Assembly: GCF_041911615.1 (NCBI RefSeq)
Contig: NZ_JAYROR010000037.1
Location: forward strand, 44,612-108,611
Length of the DNA stretch: 64,000 nt
DNA from: Zoogloea sp041911615
Lineage (GTDB): Bacteria; Pseudomonadota; Gammaproteobacteria; Burkholderiales; Rhodocyclaceae
Direction: 5' to 3'
Shown: positions 33,430-42,593 of the stretch, piece after piece
Layout: each line of letters opens with the position of its first letter
Position numbering within the stretch: position 1 is the stretch's first letter
Program-made: the position numbers and the translations under genes
The notes under the pieces: model-generated
The model's input: the letters and a program-made list of their open reading frames with translations, nothing else
Database searches by the model: none
What the model was told of the DNA's origin: nothing

Positions 33430-34611
33430 TTATACGTCCAGCAGCAGACGGGCCGGATCTTCCATGGCTTCCTTCATGGCCACCAGGCCGAGGACGGCTT
33501 CGCGGCCGTCAATGATGCGGTGGTCGTAGGACATGGCGAGGTAGTTGATCGGGCGAACCACAACCTGACCGTTCTCGACCACGGCGCGATCCTTGGTGGC
33601 ATGGATGCCGAGAATCGCGGACTGCGGCGGGTTGATGATCGGGGTGGACATCATCGAACCGAACACACCGCCGTTGGAGATCGAGAAGGTACCGCCGGTC
33701 AGCTCTTCGATGGAGATCTTGCCGTCCTTGGCCTTCTGGCCGTATTCGGCGATCTTCTTCTCGATGTCGGCGATGGACATCTGATCCACGTCCCGCAGGA
33801 TGGGCACGACAAGGCCACGGGGCGAGCCCACGGCGATGCCGATGTCGATGTAGCCGTGGTAGACGATGTCGTTGCCATCGACGGAGGCGTTCAGGATCGG
33901 GAACTTCTTAAGGGCGGCAACCGCAGCCTTGACGAAGAAACCCATGAAGCCCAGACGCACACCGTGCGCCTTCTCGAACTTCTCGGCGTACTGCTTGCGC
34001 AGGGCCATGACCGGCGCCATGTTCACCTCGTTGAAGGTGGTGAGGATGGCGTTTTCGTTCTTCGACTGGATCAGACGCTCGGCGATGCGGGCGCGCAGAC
34101 GGGTCATCGGCACGCGTTGCTCGACGCGATCGCCGGATGGAACGGCCACGGCCGGTGCAGCCGCGGCAGCCTTCGGCTGAGCGGCGACGGCATCTTCCTT
34201 GGTCACGCGGCCACCGCGGCCGGAACCGGCCACGTCGGCGGCAGCGATGCCCTTCTCGTCGAGGATCTTGCGTGCGGACGGGCTGGCGGCGGACACCGGT
34301 GCGGCGGCAGCGGCGGGTGCCGGAGCAGCAGCCGGCGCGGCGGCAGCGGCGGGCGCACCGGCTGCAGCCTTGGCTTCGGTATCGATGGTGGCAATGACCT
34401 CGCCGGAGGTGACGGAGTCGCCACCATTCTTGACGAGCTTGACCAACACGCCGTCAGCCGGCGCCGGGGTCTCCAGCACGACCTTGTCGGTCTCGATGTC
34501 GATCAGGTTCTCGTCACGGGAAACGGCGTCGCCTTCCTTCTTGTGCCAGCTGACCAGCGTGGCTTCGGAAACGGACTCGGACAGTTGCGGCACTTTGACT
34601 TCGATCAGCAT
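33430..34611 (-). CDS. sucB: Dihydrolipoyllysine-residue succinyltransferase (E2 of 2-oxoglutarate dehydrogenase)
   Basis: A 393-residue protein with one lipoyl domain (1-78; lipoylated Lys43 in DIETDKVVLE). An Ala/Pro-rich linker (80-108) is followed by a peripheral subunit-binding domain (SPSARKILDEKGIAAADV, about 110-150) and a catalytic domain ending in SYDHRIIDG, with His364 and Asp368. It transfers the succinyl group to CoA in the TCA cycle. The 36-base gap to sucA and the shared direction indicate one operon. Confidence 0.97.
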   Translation of the reverse strand: MLIEVKVPQLSESVSEATLVSWHKKEGDAVSRDENLIDIETDKVVLETPAPADGVLVKLVKNGGDSVTSGEVIATIDTEAKAAAGAPAAAAAPAAAPAPAAAAAPVSAASPSARKILDEKGIAAADVAGSGRGGRVTKEDAVAAQPKAAAAAPAVAVPSGDRVEQRVPMTRLRARIAERLIQSKNENAILTTFNEVNMAPVMALRKQYAEKFEKAHGVRLGFMGFFVKAAVAALKKFPILNASVDGNDIVYHGYIDIGIAVGSPRGLVVPILRDVDQMSIADIEKKIAEYGQKAKDGKISIEELTGGTFSISNGGVFGSMMSTPIINPPQSAILGIHATKDRAVVENGQVVVRPINYLAMSYDHRIIDGREAVLGLVAMKEAMEDPARLLLDV

Positions 34612-34647
34612 GTTTTCTCCCTTGTGTTCAGTTCGGCGTGGATTGCA

Positions 34648-37473
34648 TCAGGCCTTGATTTCGCCGAATGCATTTTCGATGACTGCCTTTTGTTGCGCGT
34701 TGTGCTTGGCGTAGTAACCGACCGCAGGCGATGCCGCTGCCGGACGGGCCACCAGCAGGAACTTGTGGTCCGCGCCGAGGTTGCTGTCCAGGTGGTGACG
34801 GGAAGCCAGCCAGTACCAGACGCCCTGGTTGCGCGGCTCTTCCTGAACCCAGACGACTTCCTTCGCGTTCGGATAGCGGTTCACCTCGGCCGCAAAGGCC
34901 TCTGCCGGGAACGGGTAGAGCTGTTCCATGCGGACGATCGCGATGTCGTCGATGTTGTTGGCACGACGGTGAGCCAGCAGCTCGTAGTAAATCTTGCCGG
35001 AACACAGCAGGACACGCTTGACCTTCTTGGCATCGAGCTCGTCGACTTCGCCGATGACGGTCTGGAAGGTACCCTTGGACAGATCCTCGAGGGAGGACAC
35101 CGCGTCCTTGTGACGCAGCAGCGACTTCGGCGTGATGATCACCAGCGGCTTGCGCAGCTTGCGCAGCGCCTGACGACGCAGCAGGTGGAAGATCTGGGCC
35201 GGGCCGGACGGGATGCACACTTCCATGTTCATCTCGGCGCAAAGCTGCATGTAGCGCTCGATACGGGCGGAAGAGTGCTCCGGACCCTGACCTTCGTAGC
35301 CATGCGGCAGCATCATCACGAGACCGCACTGGCGCCCCCACTTGGCTTCGCCGGAGCTGATGAACTGGTCCATCACCACCTGGGCGCCGTTGGCGAAGTC
35401 GCCGAACTGGGCTTCCCAGATCACGAGCTGGTTCGGCTCGGCAGAGGCGTAGCCGTATTCGAAGGCCAGCACGGCCTCTTCGGACAGCACGGAGTCGTAG
35501 CAGTAGAACGGAGCCTGACCTTCACGGATGTTCTGCAGCGGGTAGTAGGTGCCGTCGTGCCACTGGTCGCGGTTCTGGTCGTGCAGCGCAGCGTGACGGT
35601 GGAAGAAGGTGCCACGGCCGACGTCTTCACCGGAGATGCGGACGCCGAAGCCCTGCACCAGCAGGCTGGCGTAGGCGAGGTTCTCGCCCATGCCCCAGTC
35701 GAGGGCCAGCTTGCCTTCACCCATCGCCTTGCGATCGTCGATGATCTTCTGGACGCGGGGATGCAGCACGAAGCCTTCCGGCGTGGTCGTCAGGCCCTTG
35801 GACAGGCGCTTGAGCTCCGCCATCGGCACCTTGCTGTCGCACTTGTCGGTGTACTTCTTGTTGGCGTAAGGGCCCCAGTCCTGGGAGAACTGGCGCTTGA
35901 AGTCGGACAGCACCGGATTGGTCAGCAGCTCGCCCTTGTCGAGGGCGGCGCGGTAATCCTTGATGAACTGTTCCGGCTCGTCGGCATTGCAGACGCCCTG
36001 GGCAACCAGCTTCTCCGCGTACAGCTTGCGGGTGCCAGGGTGCTTGGCGATCTTCTTGTACATCAGCGGCTGGGTCACCATCGGCTCGTCGGCCTCGTTG
36101 TGACCAAGCTTGCGGTAGCACACGATGTCGACGACCACGTCCTTCTTGAATTCCTGACGATATTCGACCGCCAAGCCCATCACGAAGGCAACGGCCTCCG
36201 GATCGTCGCCGTTGACGTGGAAGATCGGCGCTTCGGCCATCTTGAAGATGTCCGTGCAGTACAGCGAAGAACGGTAGTCGCGCGGATCGGAGGTGGTGAA
36301 GCCGATCTGGTTGTTCACCACGATGTGGATCGTGCCACCCGTGCCGTAGCCGCGGGTCTGCGCGAAGTTGAGCATTTCCTGATTAACGCCCTGACCAGCC
36401 ACCGCGGCGTCGCCGTGGATGATGACCGGAACCACCTGCGCCTTGCCGTTTTCGCCGCGACGGGTCTGACGGGCATAGACGGAACCCTCGACCACCGGGT
36501 TGACGATTTCGAGGTGGGACGGGTTGAAGGCCAGGGTGAGGTGAACCGGACCGCCGGCAGTCATCACGTCGCTCGAGAAGCCCATGTGGTACTTCACGTC
36601 GCCGGCCGACAGATCGGAAACGGCCTTGCCTTCGAATTCCGAGAACAACATGCTCGGCGACTTGCCGAGGGTGTTCACCAGCACGTTGAGACGGCCGCGG
36701 TGGGCCATGCCGATCACGATTTCCTGGACGCCCTTGCTGCCGGCCACGCGGATCAGCTCGTCCATGGCGACGATGGTGCTCTCACCCCCTTCGAGCGAGA
36801 AACGCTTCTGACCGACATACTTGGTATGCAGGTAACGCTCCATGGTCTCGGCGGCCGTCAGGCGCTCGAGGATGCGGCGCTGCTTCTGGGCGTCGAAGGA
36901 CGGACGCCCGCGGTTCGGTTCGAGACGGGCCTGAATCCAGCGCTTCTCGCCGATGTCCGTCATGTACATGTACTCGGCGCCGATCGAGCCGCAGTAGGTC
37001 TGGCGAACGGCGTCGAGGATCTCCCGCAGGGTCGCGCGGTCGCCCGGAAGACCATGGAACGAACCCGTATTGAAGGTCTCGTTGAGGTCCGCTTCGGTGA
37101 AGCCGTAATGGGAGAGTTCGAGCTCGTGGATCTCCGGACGCTCGGTGCGCTTGAGCGGATCGAGCTGAGCCCAGCGGGTGCCGAGGAAACGGTGTGCATT
37201 GATCAGCTGCAGGACGCTGACCTGCTTCTGGTCGCCGCCCGAGGCCACCACGGTACGGACGGGGCCACGCTTCGCCATGTCGGCAAAGGCGTTGATGATC
37301 GGGTAATGCGCGACATCCCGGCCGTTGCCCGGGGTGTTCTGCATGGCATCAAAATAGCTCCGCCACTCGTCGGAGACGGAATCGGGGTTATCGAGATAGT
37401 TCTCGTAAAGTTCCTCGATGAACGGCGCGTTGCTGCCGAACAGTTGGGAGCTCTCAAAAAGCTTTTTCATCAT
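34648..37473 (-). CDS. sucA: 2-Oxoglutarate dehydrogenase E1 component
   Basis: A 941-residue thiamine-diphosphate enzyme that decarboxylates 2-oxoglutarate. Family motifs: N-terminal FESSQLFGSNAPFIEELYE, the active-site GMAHRGRLNVLVN, the HGDAAVAGQGVNQE loop that binds the cofactor, and the C-terminal YPFP and EEPRNQG motifs. The start is one of two adjacent ATGs (37473 or 37470) behind an AGGTGG ribosome site; the frame remains open upstream but is not coding. A perfect hairpin fills the spacer between gltA and sucA. Confidence 0.97.
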   Translation of the reverse strand: MMKKLFESSQLFGSNAPFIEELYENYLDNPDSVSDEWRSYFDAMQNTPGNGRDVAHYPIINAFADMAKRGPVRTVVASGGDQKQVSVLQLINAHRFLGTRWAQLDPLKRTERPEIHELELSHYGFTEADLNETFNTGSFHGLPGDRATLREILDAVRQTYCGSIGAEYMYMTDIGEKRWIQARLEPNRGRPSFDAQKQRRILERLTAAETMERYLHTKYVGQKRFSLEGGESTIVAMDELIRVAGSKGVQEIVIGMAHRGRLNVLVNTLGKSPSMLFSEFEGKAVSDLSAGDVKYHMGFSSDVMTAGGPVHLTLAFNPSHLEIVNPVVEGSVYARQTRRGENGKAQVVPVIIHGDAAVAGQGVNQEMLNFAQTRGYGTGGTIHIVVNNQIGFTTSDPRDYRSSLYCTDIFKMAEAPIFHVNGDDPEAVAFVMGLAVEYRQEFKKDVVVDIVCYRKLGHNEADEPMVTQPLMYKKIAKHPGTRKLYAEKLVAQGVCNADEPEQFIKDYRAALDKGELLTNPVLSDFKRQFSQDWGPYANKKYTDKCDSKVPMAELKRLSKGLTTTPEGFVLHPRVQKIIDDRKAMGEGKLALDWGMGENLAYASLLVQGFGVRISGEDVGRGTFFHRHAALHDQNRDQWHDGTYYPLQNIREGQAPFYCYDSVLSEEAVLAFEYGYASAEPNQLVIWEAQFGDFANGAQVVMDQFISSGEAKWGRQCGLVMMLPHGYEGQGPEHSSARIERYMQLCAEMNMEVCIPSGPAQIFHLLRRQALRKLRKPLVIITPKSLLRHKDAVSSLEDLSKGTFQTVIGEVDELDAKKVKRVLLCSGKIYYELLAHRRANNIDDIAIVRMEQLYPFPAEAFAAEVNRYPNAKEVVWVQEEPRNQGVWYWLASRHHLDSNLGADHKFLLVARPAAASPAVGYYAKHNAQQKAVIENAFGEIKA

Positions 37474-37560
37474 GGGCGACCACCTGGCTTTGTCTTGTCT
37501 CTTGTCTTTTGAGTGTTCGTGCGGTGGGGAGAATCCCTGATCTTTTGTTTTGTCGAAACG

Positions 37561-37597
37561 ATGCGGGATGGCCAAGCACTAACCGACCATCCCGCAT
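37561..37597 (-). other. Perfect intercistronic hairpin between gltA and sucA
   Basis: Arms ATGCGGGATGG (37561-37571) and CCATCCCGCAT (37587-37597) match over 11 bases around a 15-base loop. Only a short T-stretch follows on the minus strand. It resembles the sucB-lpd spacer hairpin and could adjust relative expression of gltA and the sucABlpd genes. Confidence 0.6.
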
Positions 37598-37634
37598 TCG
37601 CCTCTCGTTCTTCCCCTCCCCTTCCGGGTATTAC

Positions 37635-38930
37635 TTAGCCGCGCTGGGACAGCGGCGGAACGTCGCGGCGGGCGGCGCCGATGTACAGCTGGCGCGGACG
37701 ACCGATCTTGTATTCCGGATCGGTGATCATTTCTTCCCATTGAGTCATCCAGCCGACGGTACGCGCCAGCGCGAAGATGCAGGTGAACATTTCGGTCGGG
37801 ATGCCGAGCGCCTTCTGCACGATGCCGGAGTAGAAGTCGACGTTCGGGTAGAGCTTCTTCTCGACGAAGTACGGATCTTCGAGGGCGATCTTCTCGAGTT
37901 CCATGGCGAGCTTGAAGAGACGATCGTTCTCCAGACCCAGCTCGGTCAGCACGTCGTAGCAAACCTTGCGCATCAGCTTGGCGCGCGGATCGAAGTTCTT
38001 GTAGACGCGATGGCCGAAGCCCATCAGCTTGAAGCTGTCGTTCTTGTCCTTGGCGCGATTGATGTATTCGCCGACGCGGGACACGTCACCGATCTCTTCC
38101 AGCATCTTCAGGCAGGCTTCGTTCGCACCACCGTGGGCCGGGCCCCACAGGCAGGCGATGCCAGCGGCGATACAGGCGAACGGGTTGGCACCGGAGGAGC
38201 CGGCCAGACGGACGGTGGAGGTGGAGGCGTTCTGCTCGTGATCGGCGTGCAGGGTGAAAATGACGTCGAGCGCGCGCACCAGCACCGGGTTCGGGACATA
38301 CTTCTCGCACGGATTGCCGAACATCATGCGCATGAAGTTCGCGGTGTAGTCCAGCTCGTTGTCCGGATACATGAACGGCATGCCGGTATTGTACTTGTAC
38401 GCCATCGCGACGATCGTCGGGAGCTTGGCGACCAGACGGTTGAAGCTGACATTGCGGTGCTCTGCGTCCGAGAAGTCCATCGCATCGTGGTAGAACGCGG
38501 ACAGCGCGCCGACCACACCGGTCATGACGGCCATCGGGTGCGCATCGCGGCGGAAGCCGGAGTAGAACTTGGACAGCTGCTCGTGCACCATCGTGTGACG
38601 CTTGATGGTGTTTTCGAAATCGGTCTTCTGCGCGGCGTTCGGCAGTTCGCCGTTCTTCAGCAGGTAGGTGACTTCGAGGAAGTTGCAGTTTTCGGCCAGT
38701 TGCTCGATCGGATAACCACGATAGAGCAGCTCGCCCTTGTCACCGTCGATATAGGTGACCTTGGACTGGCAACTGGCCGTGGACAGGAAACCGGAGTCAT
38801 ACGTGAAGTAGCCGGTCTTTCCGCCGAGCGTGCGGATATCGATCACATCATTGCCATGAGTCCCCGACATAATCGGAAAATCAAAGCCCTTGCCATCTAC
38901 GGTCAGTGTAGCAGTACGTTGCGTGGTCAT
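37635..38930 (-). CDS. gltA: Citrate synthase, type II
   Basis: A 431-residue hexameric-type citrate synthase. The catalytic triad region is visible: His in LHADHEQNAS, His in GPAHGGANEA and Asp in NVDFYSGI. The N-terminal beta-rich domain (TATLTVDGKGFDFPIMSGT) is typical of NADH-sensitive Gram-negative enzymes. The start at 38930 fits this domain. It sits between sdhE and sucA in the TCA gene block. Confidence 0.97.
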   Translation of the reverse strand: MTTQRTATLTVDGKGFDFPIMSGTHGNDVIDIRTLGGKTGYFTYDSGFLSTASCQSKVTYIDGDKGELLYRGYPIEQLAENCNFLEVTYLLKNGELPNAAQKTDFENTIKRHTMVHEQLSKFYSGFRRDAHPMAVMTGVVGALSAFYHDAMDFSDAEHRNVSFNRLVAKLPTIVAMAYKYNTGMPFMYPDNELDYTANFMRMMFGNPCEKYVPNPVLVRALDVIFTLHADHEQNASTSTVRLAGSSGANPFACIAAGIACLWGPAHGGANEACLKMLEEIGDVSRVGEYINRAKDKNDSFKLMGFGHRVYKNFDPRAKLMRKVCYDVLTELGLENDRLFKLAMELEKIALEDPYFVEKKLYPNVDFYSGIVQKALGIPTEMFTCIFALARTVGWMTQWEEMITDPEYKIGRPRQLYIGAARRDVPPLSQRG

Positions 38931-38983
38931 ATTTTGGTCCCTTTTCCCTGTTGAAACTCCAACTCCCACCGGTGGATCTGCAG

Positions 38984-39220
38984 TCAGTCGGCCCGCAGCA
39001 GATCCACCATTTTCTTCCAGCGCTCATTGGTGACCGGCTGACTGCCGTTGACCATGGCCCAGAGGTCATGGTCTTCAACACGCAGCAGGTCATCCAAATC
39101 GGCCAGCTGACCGTCGTCCAGACGGTCGAAGTGCCGTTCCAGGAAGCGCGTGAACACCAGATCGAGCTCAAGGAGAGCCCGACGGCACTGCCAGCGCACA
39201 CGCCCCCGATTGAGCGTCAT
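38984..39220 (-). CDS. sdhE: Succinate dehydrogenase assembly factor SdhE (FAD assembly)
   Basis: A 78-residue helical protein that helps attach FAD covalently to SdhA. It aligns with E. coli SdhE across the key helix: RVRWQCRRALLELD here against the family RGxxE motif. The conserved Gly of RGxxE is Ala15 in this copy, while Arg14 and Glu18 are kept. The start at 39220 overlaps the sdhB stop (ATGA), so translation is coupled to sdhB. The frame is open upstream but overlaps sdhB. Confidence 0.9.
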   Translation of the reverse strand: MTLNRGRVRWQCRRALLELDLVFTRFLERHFDRLDDGQLADLDDLLRVEDHDLWAMVNGSQPVTNERWKKMVDLLRAD

Positions 39221-39930
39221 ACCGCGCGACGGACCATCATGTCCTTGATCTTGCCGATCGCCTTGGTCGGGTTGAGACCCTTCGGGCAGACATCGACGCA
39301 GTTCATGATGGAGTGGCAACGGAACAGACGGTACGGATCTTCAAGGTTGTCCAGACGCTCGCTGGTCGCCTGGTCGCGCGTGTCGGCCAGGAAGCGATAA
39401 GCGGCCAGAAGACCGGCAGGACCGACGAACTTGTCCGGATTCCACCAGAACGACGGGCAGCTCGTGGAGCAGCAGGCGCACAGGATGCACTCGTAAAGAC
39501 CGTTGAGCTCCTCGCGATCTTCCGGGGTCTGCAGCCGCTCGCGCTCGGGCGCCGGTTCGTTGTTGATGAGGTACGGCTTGATCGAGTGGTACTGCTTGAA
39601 GAACTGGGTCATGTCGACGATCACATCGCGGATGACCGGCAGGCCGGGCAGCGGGCGAATGGTGATAGGCTGGGCCAGTTCGTCAATGCTGGTCAGGCAG
39701 GCCAGACCGTTCTTGCCGTTGATGTTCATGGCGTCAGAGCCACACACACCTTCTCGGCAGGAGCGACGGAAGGACAGGGTATCGTCCTTGGCCTTCAGGC
39801 GGACCAGCGCGTCGAGGAGCTTCTTGTCGGACTCTTCGAGTTCGACGGAGATGTCCTGCATGTACGGCTTGTCGTCCTTGTCCGGATTGTAGCGGTAGAT
39901 CTTGAACTGTACGGTTCGCTTGCTGCTCAT
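39217..39930 (-). CDS. sdhB: Succinate dehydrogenase iron-sulfur subunit
   Basis: A 237-residue protein with the N-terminal 2Fe-2S ferredoxin domain (Cys58, Cys63, Cys78; CREGVCGSD). The C-terminal domain carries the 4Fe-4S and 3Fe-4S clusters (Cys148, Cys151, Cys154, Cys158 in CILCACCSTSC; Cys205, Cys211, Cys215). It passes electrons from SdhA to ubiquinone at SdhCD. It overlaps sdhE and lies 19 bases after sdhA. Confidence 0.97.
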   Translation of the reverse strand: MSSKRTVQFKIYRYNPDKDDKPYMQDISVELEESDKKLLDALVRLKAKDDTLSFRRSCREGVCGSDAMNINGKNGLACLTSIDELAQPITIRPLPGLPVIRDVIVDMTQFFKQYHSIKPYLINNEPAPERERLQTPEDREELNGLYECILCACCSTSCPSFWWNPDKFVGPAGLLAAYRFLADTRDQATSERLDNLEDPYRLFRCHSIMNCVDVCPKGLNPTKAIGKIKDMMVRRAV

Positions 39931-39949
39931 CTTCTATTCTCCGGAACGC

Positions 39950-41743
39950 TCAGTAGGTACGCTTGGCCAGCGCGATCGGCTCGACGTCGGCGGACATCGG
40001 CTGAAGGTTGACCGGCTTGTAGTCGAGGCGGTTGCCCTCGCTGTACCACAACGTGTGCTTGAGCCAGTTCTTGTCGTCACGGCCGTTGGGGGTCTCGGCA
40101 CAATCGATCGCATCGTCGCGCACGTGGGCGCCACGGGATTCCTTGCGGGCCTCGGCAGAGATCATGGTCGCCTTGGCAACTTCGATCAGGTTGTCGAGTT
40201 CGAGGGCCTCGGTGCGGGCAGTGTTCCAGACCTTGGACTTGTCCTTGATCTGGGTGTGCTTGGCGCGCTCGGCCACCTCGAGGATCTTCTCGACGCCTTC
40301 CTTGAGCATGTCCGCAAAACGGAACACGCCGGCGTGCTTCTGCATCGTGCGCTGCATGTCCAGACGCACGTCGTTGACTTCGACGCCGTTGGTCTGGGTT
40401 TCGAGGCGGGCGATACGCGCCAGGGACACGTCAGCAGCGTCGTCCGGCAGCGGCTTGAGCGTCAGCTGGCCAGACTTGAAGTCGGACACGACGGTTTCGC
40501 CGGCAGACTTGCCGAACACCAGCAGATCGAGCAGCGAGTTGGTACCGAGGCGGTTCGCGCCGTGCACCGAAGCGCACGCACATTCGCCCGCGGCATAGAA
40601 ACCGGCCACCGGCACGTTCGGGTTGCCATCCTTCGGAACGACGACCTGACCCTTGTAGTTGGTCGGGATGCCGCCCATCTGATAGTGGCAGGTCGGGACG
40701 ACCGGAATCGGCGCCTTGATCGGATCGACGCCGGCGAACTGGATCGAGATTTCACGAATGCCGGGCAGGCGCTTCATGATGGTCTCGGGAGACAGGTGGG
40801 TGATATCGAGGAGAACGTGATCTTTCTCGGAACCGCAACCACGGCCTTCGTTGATCTCGGTAACCATCGAACGGGACACGACGTCGCGGGAAGCCAGATC
40901 CTTCAGGTTCGGCGCATAGCGCTCCATGAAACGCTCACCGGACGAGTTGCGCAGGATGCCGCCTTCGCCACGCACGCCTTCGGTGATCAGCACGCCCGCA
41001 CCGGCCACGCCGGTCGGGTGGAACTGCCAGAACTCCATGTCCTCGAGCGGGATGCCGGCACGGGCCGCCATGCCGACACCGTCACCGGTGTTGATGAAGG
41101 CGTTGGTGGAACTGTAATAGATGCGACCGGCACCGCCGGTGGCGAAGATCGTGGCCTTGGCGTGGAAGATCGAAACCTCACCGGTCTCCATTTCCATCGC
41201 GGTCACGCCGAGCACGTCGCCATCCGCATTGCGGATCAGGTCCATCGCCATCCATTCGACGAAGAACTGGGTGTTGGCACGCACATTGCGCTGGTACAAC
41301 GCGTGCAGCATCGCGTGGCCGGTACGGTCGGCGGCCGCACAGGAGCGGGACACCGGAGTCTGGCCGTAATTCTGCGAGTGACCGCCGAACGGACGCTGAT
41401 AGATCTTGCCGTTGTCGGTACGGTCAAACGGCATGCCGTAGTGCTCGAGCTCGACGACGACTTCGTTGGCCTTCTTGACCATGAACTCGATCGCATCCTG
41501 ATCACCCAGCCAGTCCGACCCCTTGACGGTGTCGTACATGTGCCAGTGCCAGTTATCCTCGGTGGAGTTGCCCAGCGAGGCCGCGACGCCACCTTGTGCC
41601 GCCACAGTGTGCGAGCGGGTCGGGAACACCTTGGTCAGGACGGCCGTCTTCAGGCCAGCCTCCGAGAGCTGCAGCGCCGCCCGCAGACCGGCGCCACCGG
41701 CACCGACGATAACCGCGTCAAAAGTATGCTTAGCGACTTTCAC
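39950..41743 (-). CDS. sdhA: Succinate dehydrogenase flavoprotein subunit
   Basis: A 597-residue subunit that oxidises succinate to fumarate. The dinucleotide fold VIVGAGGAGLRAAL is followed by TRSHTVAAQGGVAAS, in which His45 carries the covalent FAD. Substrate-binding motifs HPTGVAGAG and SVHGANRLGTNSLLD are present. It is cytoplasmic and membrane-bound through SdhBCD. The SdhD stop touches its start, giving a tight sdhCDAB unit. Confidence 0.97.
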   Translation of the reverse strand: MKVAKHTFDAVIVGAGGAGLRAALQLSEAGLKTAVLTKVFPTRSHTVAAQGGVAASLGNSTEDNWHWHMYDTVKGSDWLGDQDAIEFMVKKANEVVVELEHYGMPFDRTDNGKIYQRPFGGHSQNYGQTPVSRSCAAADRTGHAMLHALYQRNVRANTQFFVEWMAMDLIRNADGDVLGVTAMEMETGEVSIFHAKATIFATGGAGRIYYSSTNAFINTGDGVGMAARAGIPLEDMEFWQFHPTGVAGAGVLITEGVRGEGGILRNSSGERFMERYAPNLKDLASRDVVSRSMVTEINEGRGCGSEKDHVLLDITHLSPETIMKRLPGIREISIQFAGVDPIKAPIPVVPTCHYQMGGIPTNYKGQVVVPKDGNPNVPVAGFYAAGECACASVHGANRLGTNSLLDLLVFGKSAGETVVSDFKSGQLTLKPLPDDAADVSLARIARLETQTNGVEVNDVRLDMQRTMQKHAGVFRFADMLKEGVEKILEVAERAKHTQIKDKSKVWNTARTEALELDNLIEVAKATMISAEARKESRGAHVRDDAIDCAETPNGRDDKNWLKHTLWYSEGNRLDYKPVNLQPMSADVEPIALAKRTY

Positions 41744-42091
41744 TTACAGCCTCCAGAGAATCTGAGCAGCCCAACCGGCGTAACCGATGAGCAGCAGGGC
41801 AACGATCGAATGCAGCGCCAGACGGATGCCCGTCGGCTTGATGTAATCCATGAAGATGTCACGCACGCCGATCCAGGCATGGAAGAACAAAGACATGAAG
41901 AACAGGAAGGTCGCGAACTTCATGAACCCACCACTGAACACCGCACGCCAGCTTTCGAAGGAAGCGTCGGGCATGGTGAGCACGCAGAAGGCGAAAACGA
42001 GGGTGTAGATTGCCATCACGACGGCCGTGACGCGCTGAGCCAGCCAGTCGCGAAAACCGTAGTGAGCACCAACAATGACGGGCTTTACCAT
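41744..42091 (-). CDS. sdhD: Succinate dehydrogenase membrane anchor subunit SdhD
   Basis: A 115-residue protein with three membrane helices. It contains the haem/quinone-region motif FFMSLFFHAWIGVRDIFMDY with the conserved His and Arg-Asp. With SdhC it anchors the enzyme, binds haem b and forms the ubiquinone site. It overlaps sdhC by 7 bases and abuts sdhA. Confidence 0.94.
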   Translation of the reverse strand: MVKPVIVGAHYGFRDWLAQRVTAVVMAIYTLVFAFCVLTMPDASFESWRAVFSGGFMKFATFLFFMSLFFHAWIGVRDIFMDYIKPTGIRLALHSIVALLLIGYAGWAAQILWRL

Positions 42092-42474
42092 AGTTTGGAC
42101 ACCAGAAGAGCAGTGAGGATGAGACTGACGATCAGAACCAGGCGAGCACTCTTGACCGCCGATTCCTTATCGACACCGACATGCACGTCGAGCAGCAGGA
42201 ATCGAATACCGGCACAGAAATGGTGCAAGTACGCCCAGACCAGACCGCTCAAAATGAGCTTGACGAGGGGGTTGCCGACAACCTTAGTGAAATCCGCATA
42301 GGACTCCGGAGAACCCACGCTGGCGCCAAACAGCGCGAGCAGCACGGGCAGCATCAGGAACAGCCCCGCGCCACTTACTCGATGCAGAATCGAGACCTTC
42401 CCGGGAAGCGGGAGCCTGATCTCGTTCAGCGCCAGATGCTTCGGGCGCTGCTTCTTCAAAATCACCTCTGTCAT
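42085..42474 (-). CDS. sdhC: Succinate dehydrogenase cytochrome b556 subunit SdhC
   Basis: A 129-residue protein with three membrane helices. Signatures: KHLALNEIRLPLPGKVSILHRVSGAGLF (N-terminal; quoted in parts) and the AYLHHFCAGIRFLLLDVH segment with the haem-ligand His. It is the first gene of the sdhCDAB-sdhE-gltA run. The 120 bases upstream contain a TATAAT-type -10 at 42532-42537. Confidence 0.94.
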   Translation of the reverse strand: MTEVILKKQRPKHLALNEIRLPLPGKVSILHRVSGAGLFLMLPVLLALFGASVGSPESYADFTKVVGNPLVKLILSGLVWAYLHHFCAGIRFLLLDVHVGVDKESAVKSARLVLIVSLILTALLVSKLW

Positions 42475-42531
42475 AAGATTTCCCTCTAACTAATAGCAAC
42501 CCGAAGGCCGCTCATTTCCCACACAAACAAA

Positions 42532-42537
42532 ATTATA
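42532..42537 (-). promoter_or_regulatory. Possible -10 box of the sdh operon
   Basis: On the minus strand this is TATAAT, about 58 bases before the sdhC ATG and inside the only A+T-rich part of the gap. No good -35 hexamer is visible at 17 bases, so a regulator may be needed. No copy of the palindrome at 43364 was found here. Confidence 0.35.
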
Positions 42538-42593
42538 AGTATATACCCTTACCATCCACTGACAGGCCGGGCGATCCCATCAATTCAAGCACT

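Noticed and set aside
33520..37512. A 1330-codon open frame on the plus strand antisense to sucB and sucA
   Set aside because: Antisense to two unmistakable TCA enzymes; it arises from G+C-rich third positions, has low-complexity Val/His/Asp/Gly composition and no ribosome site.
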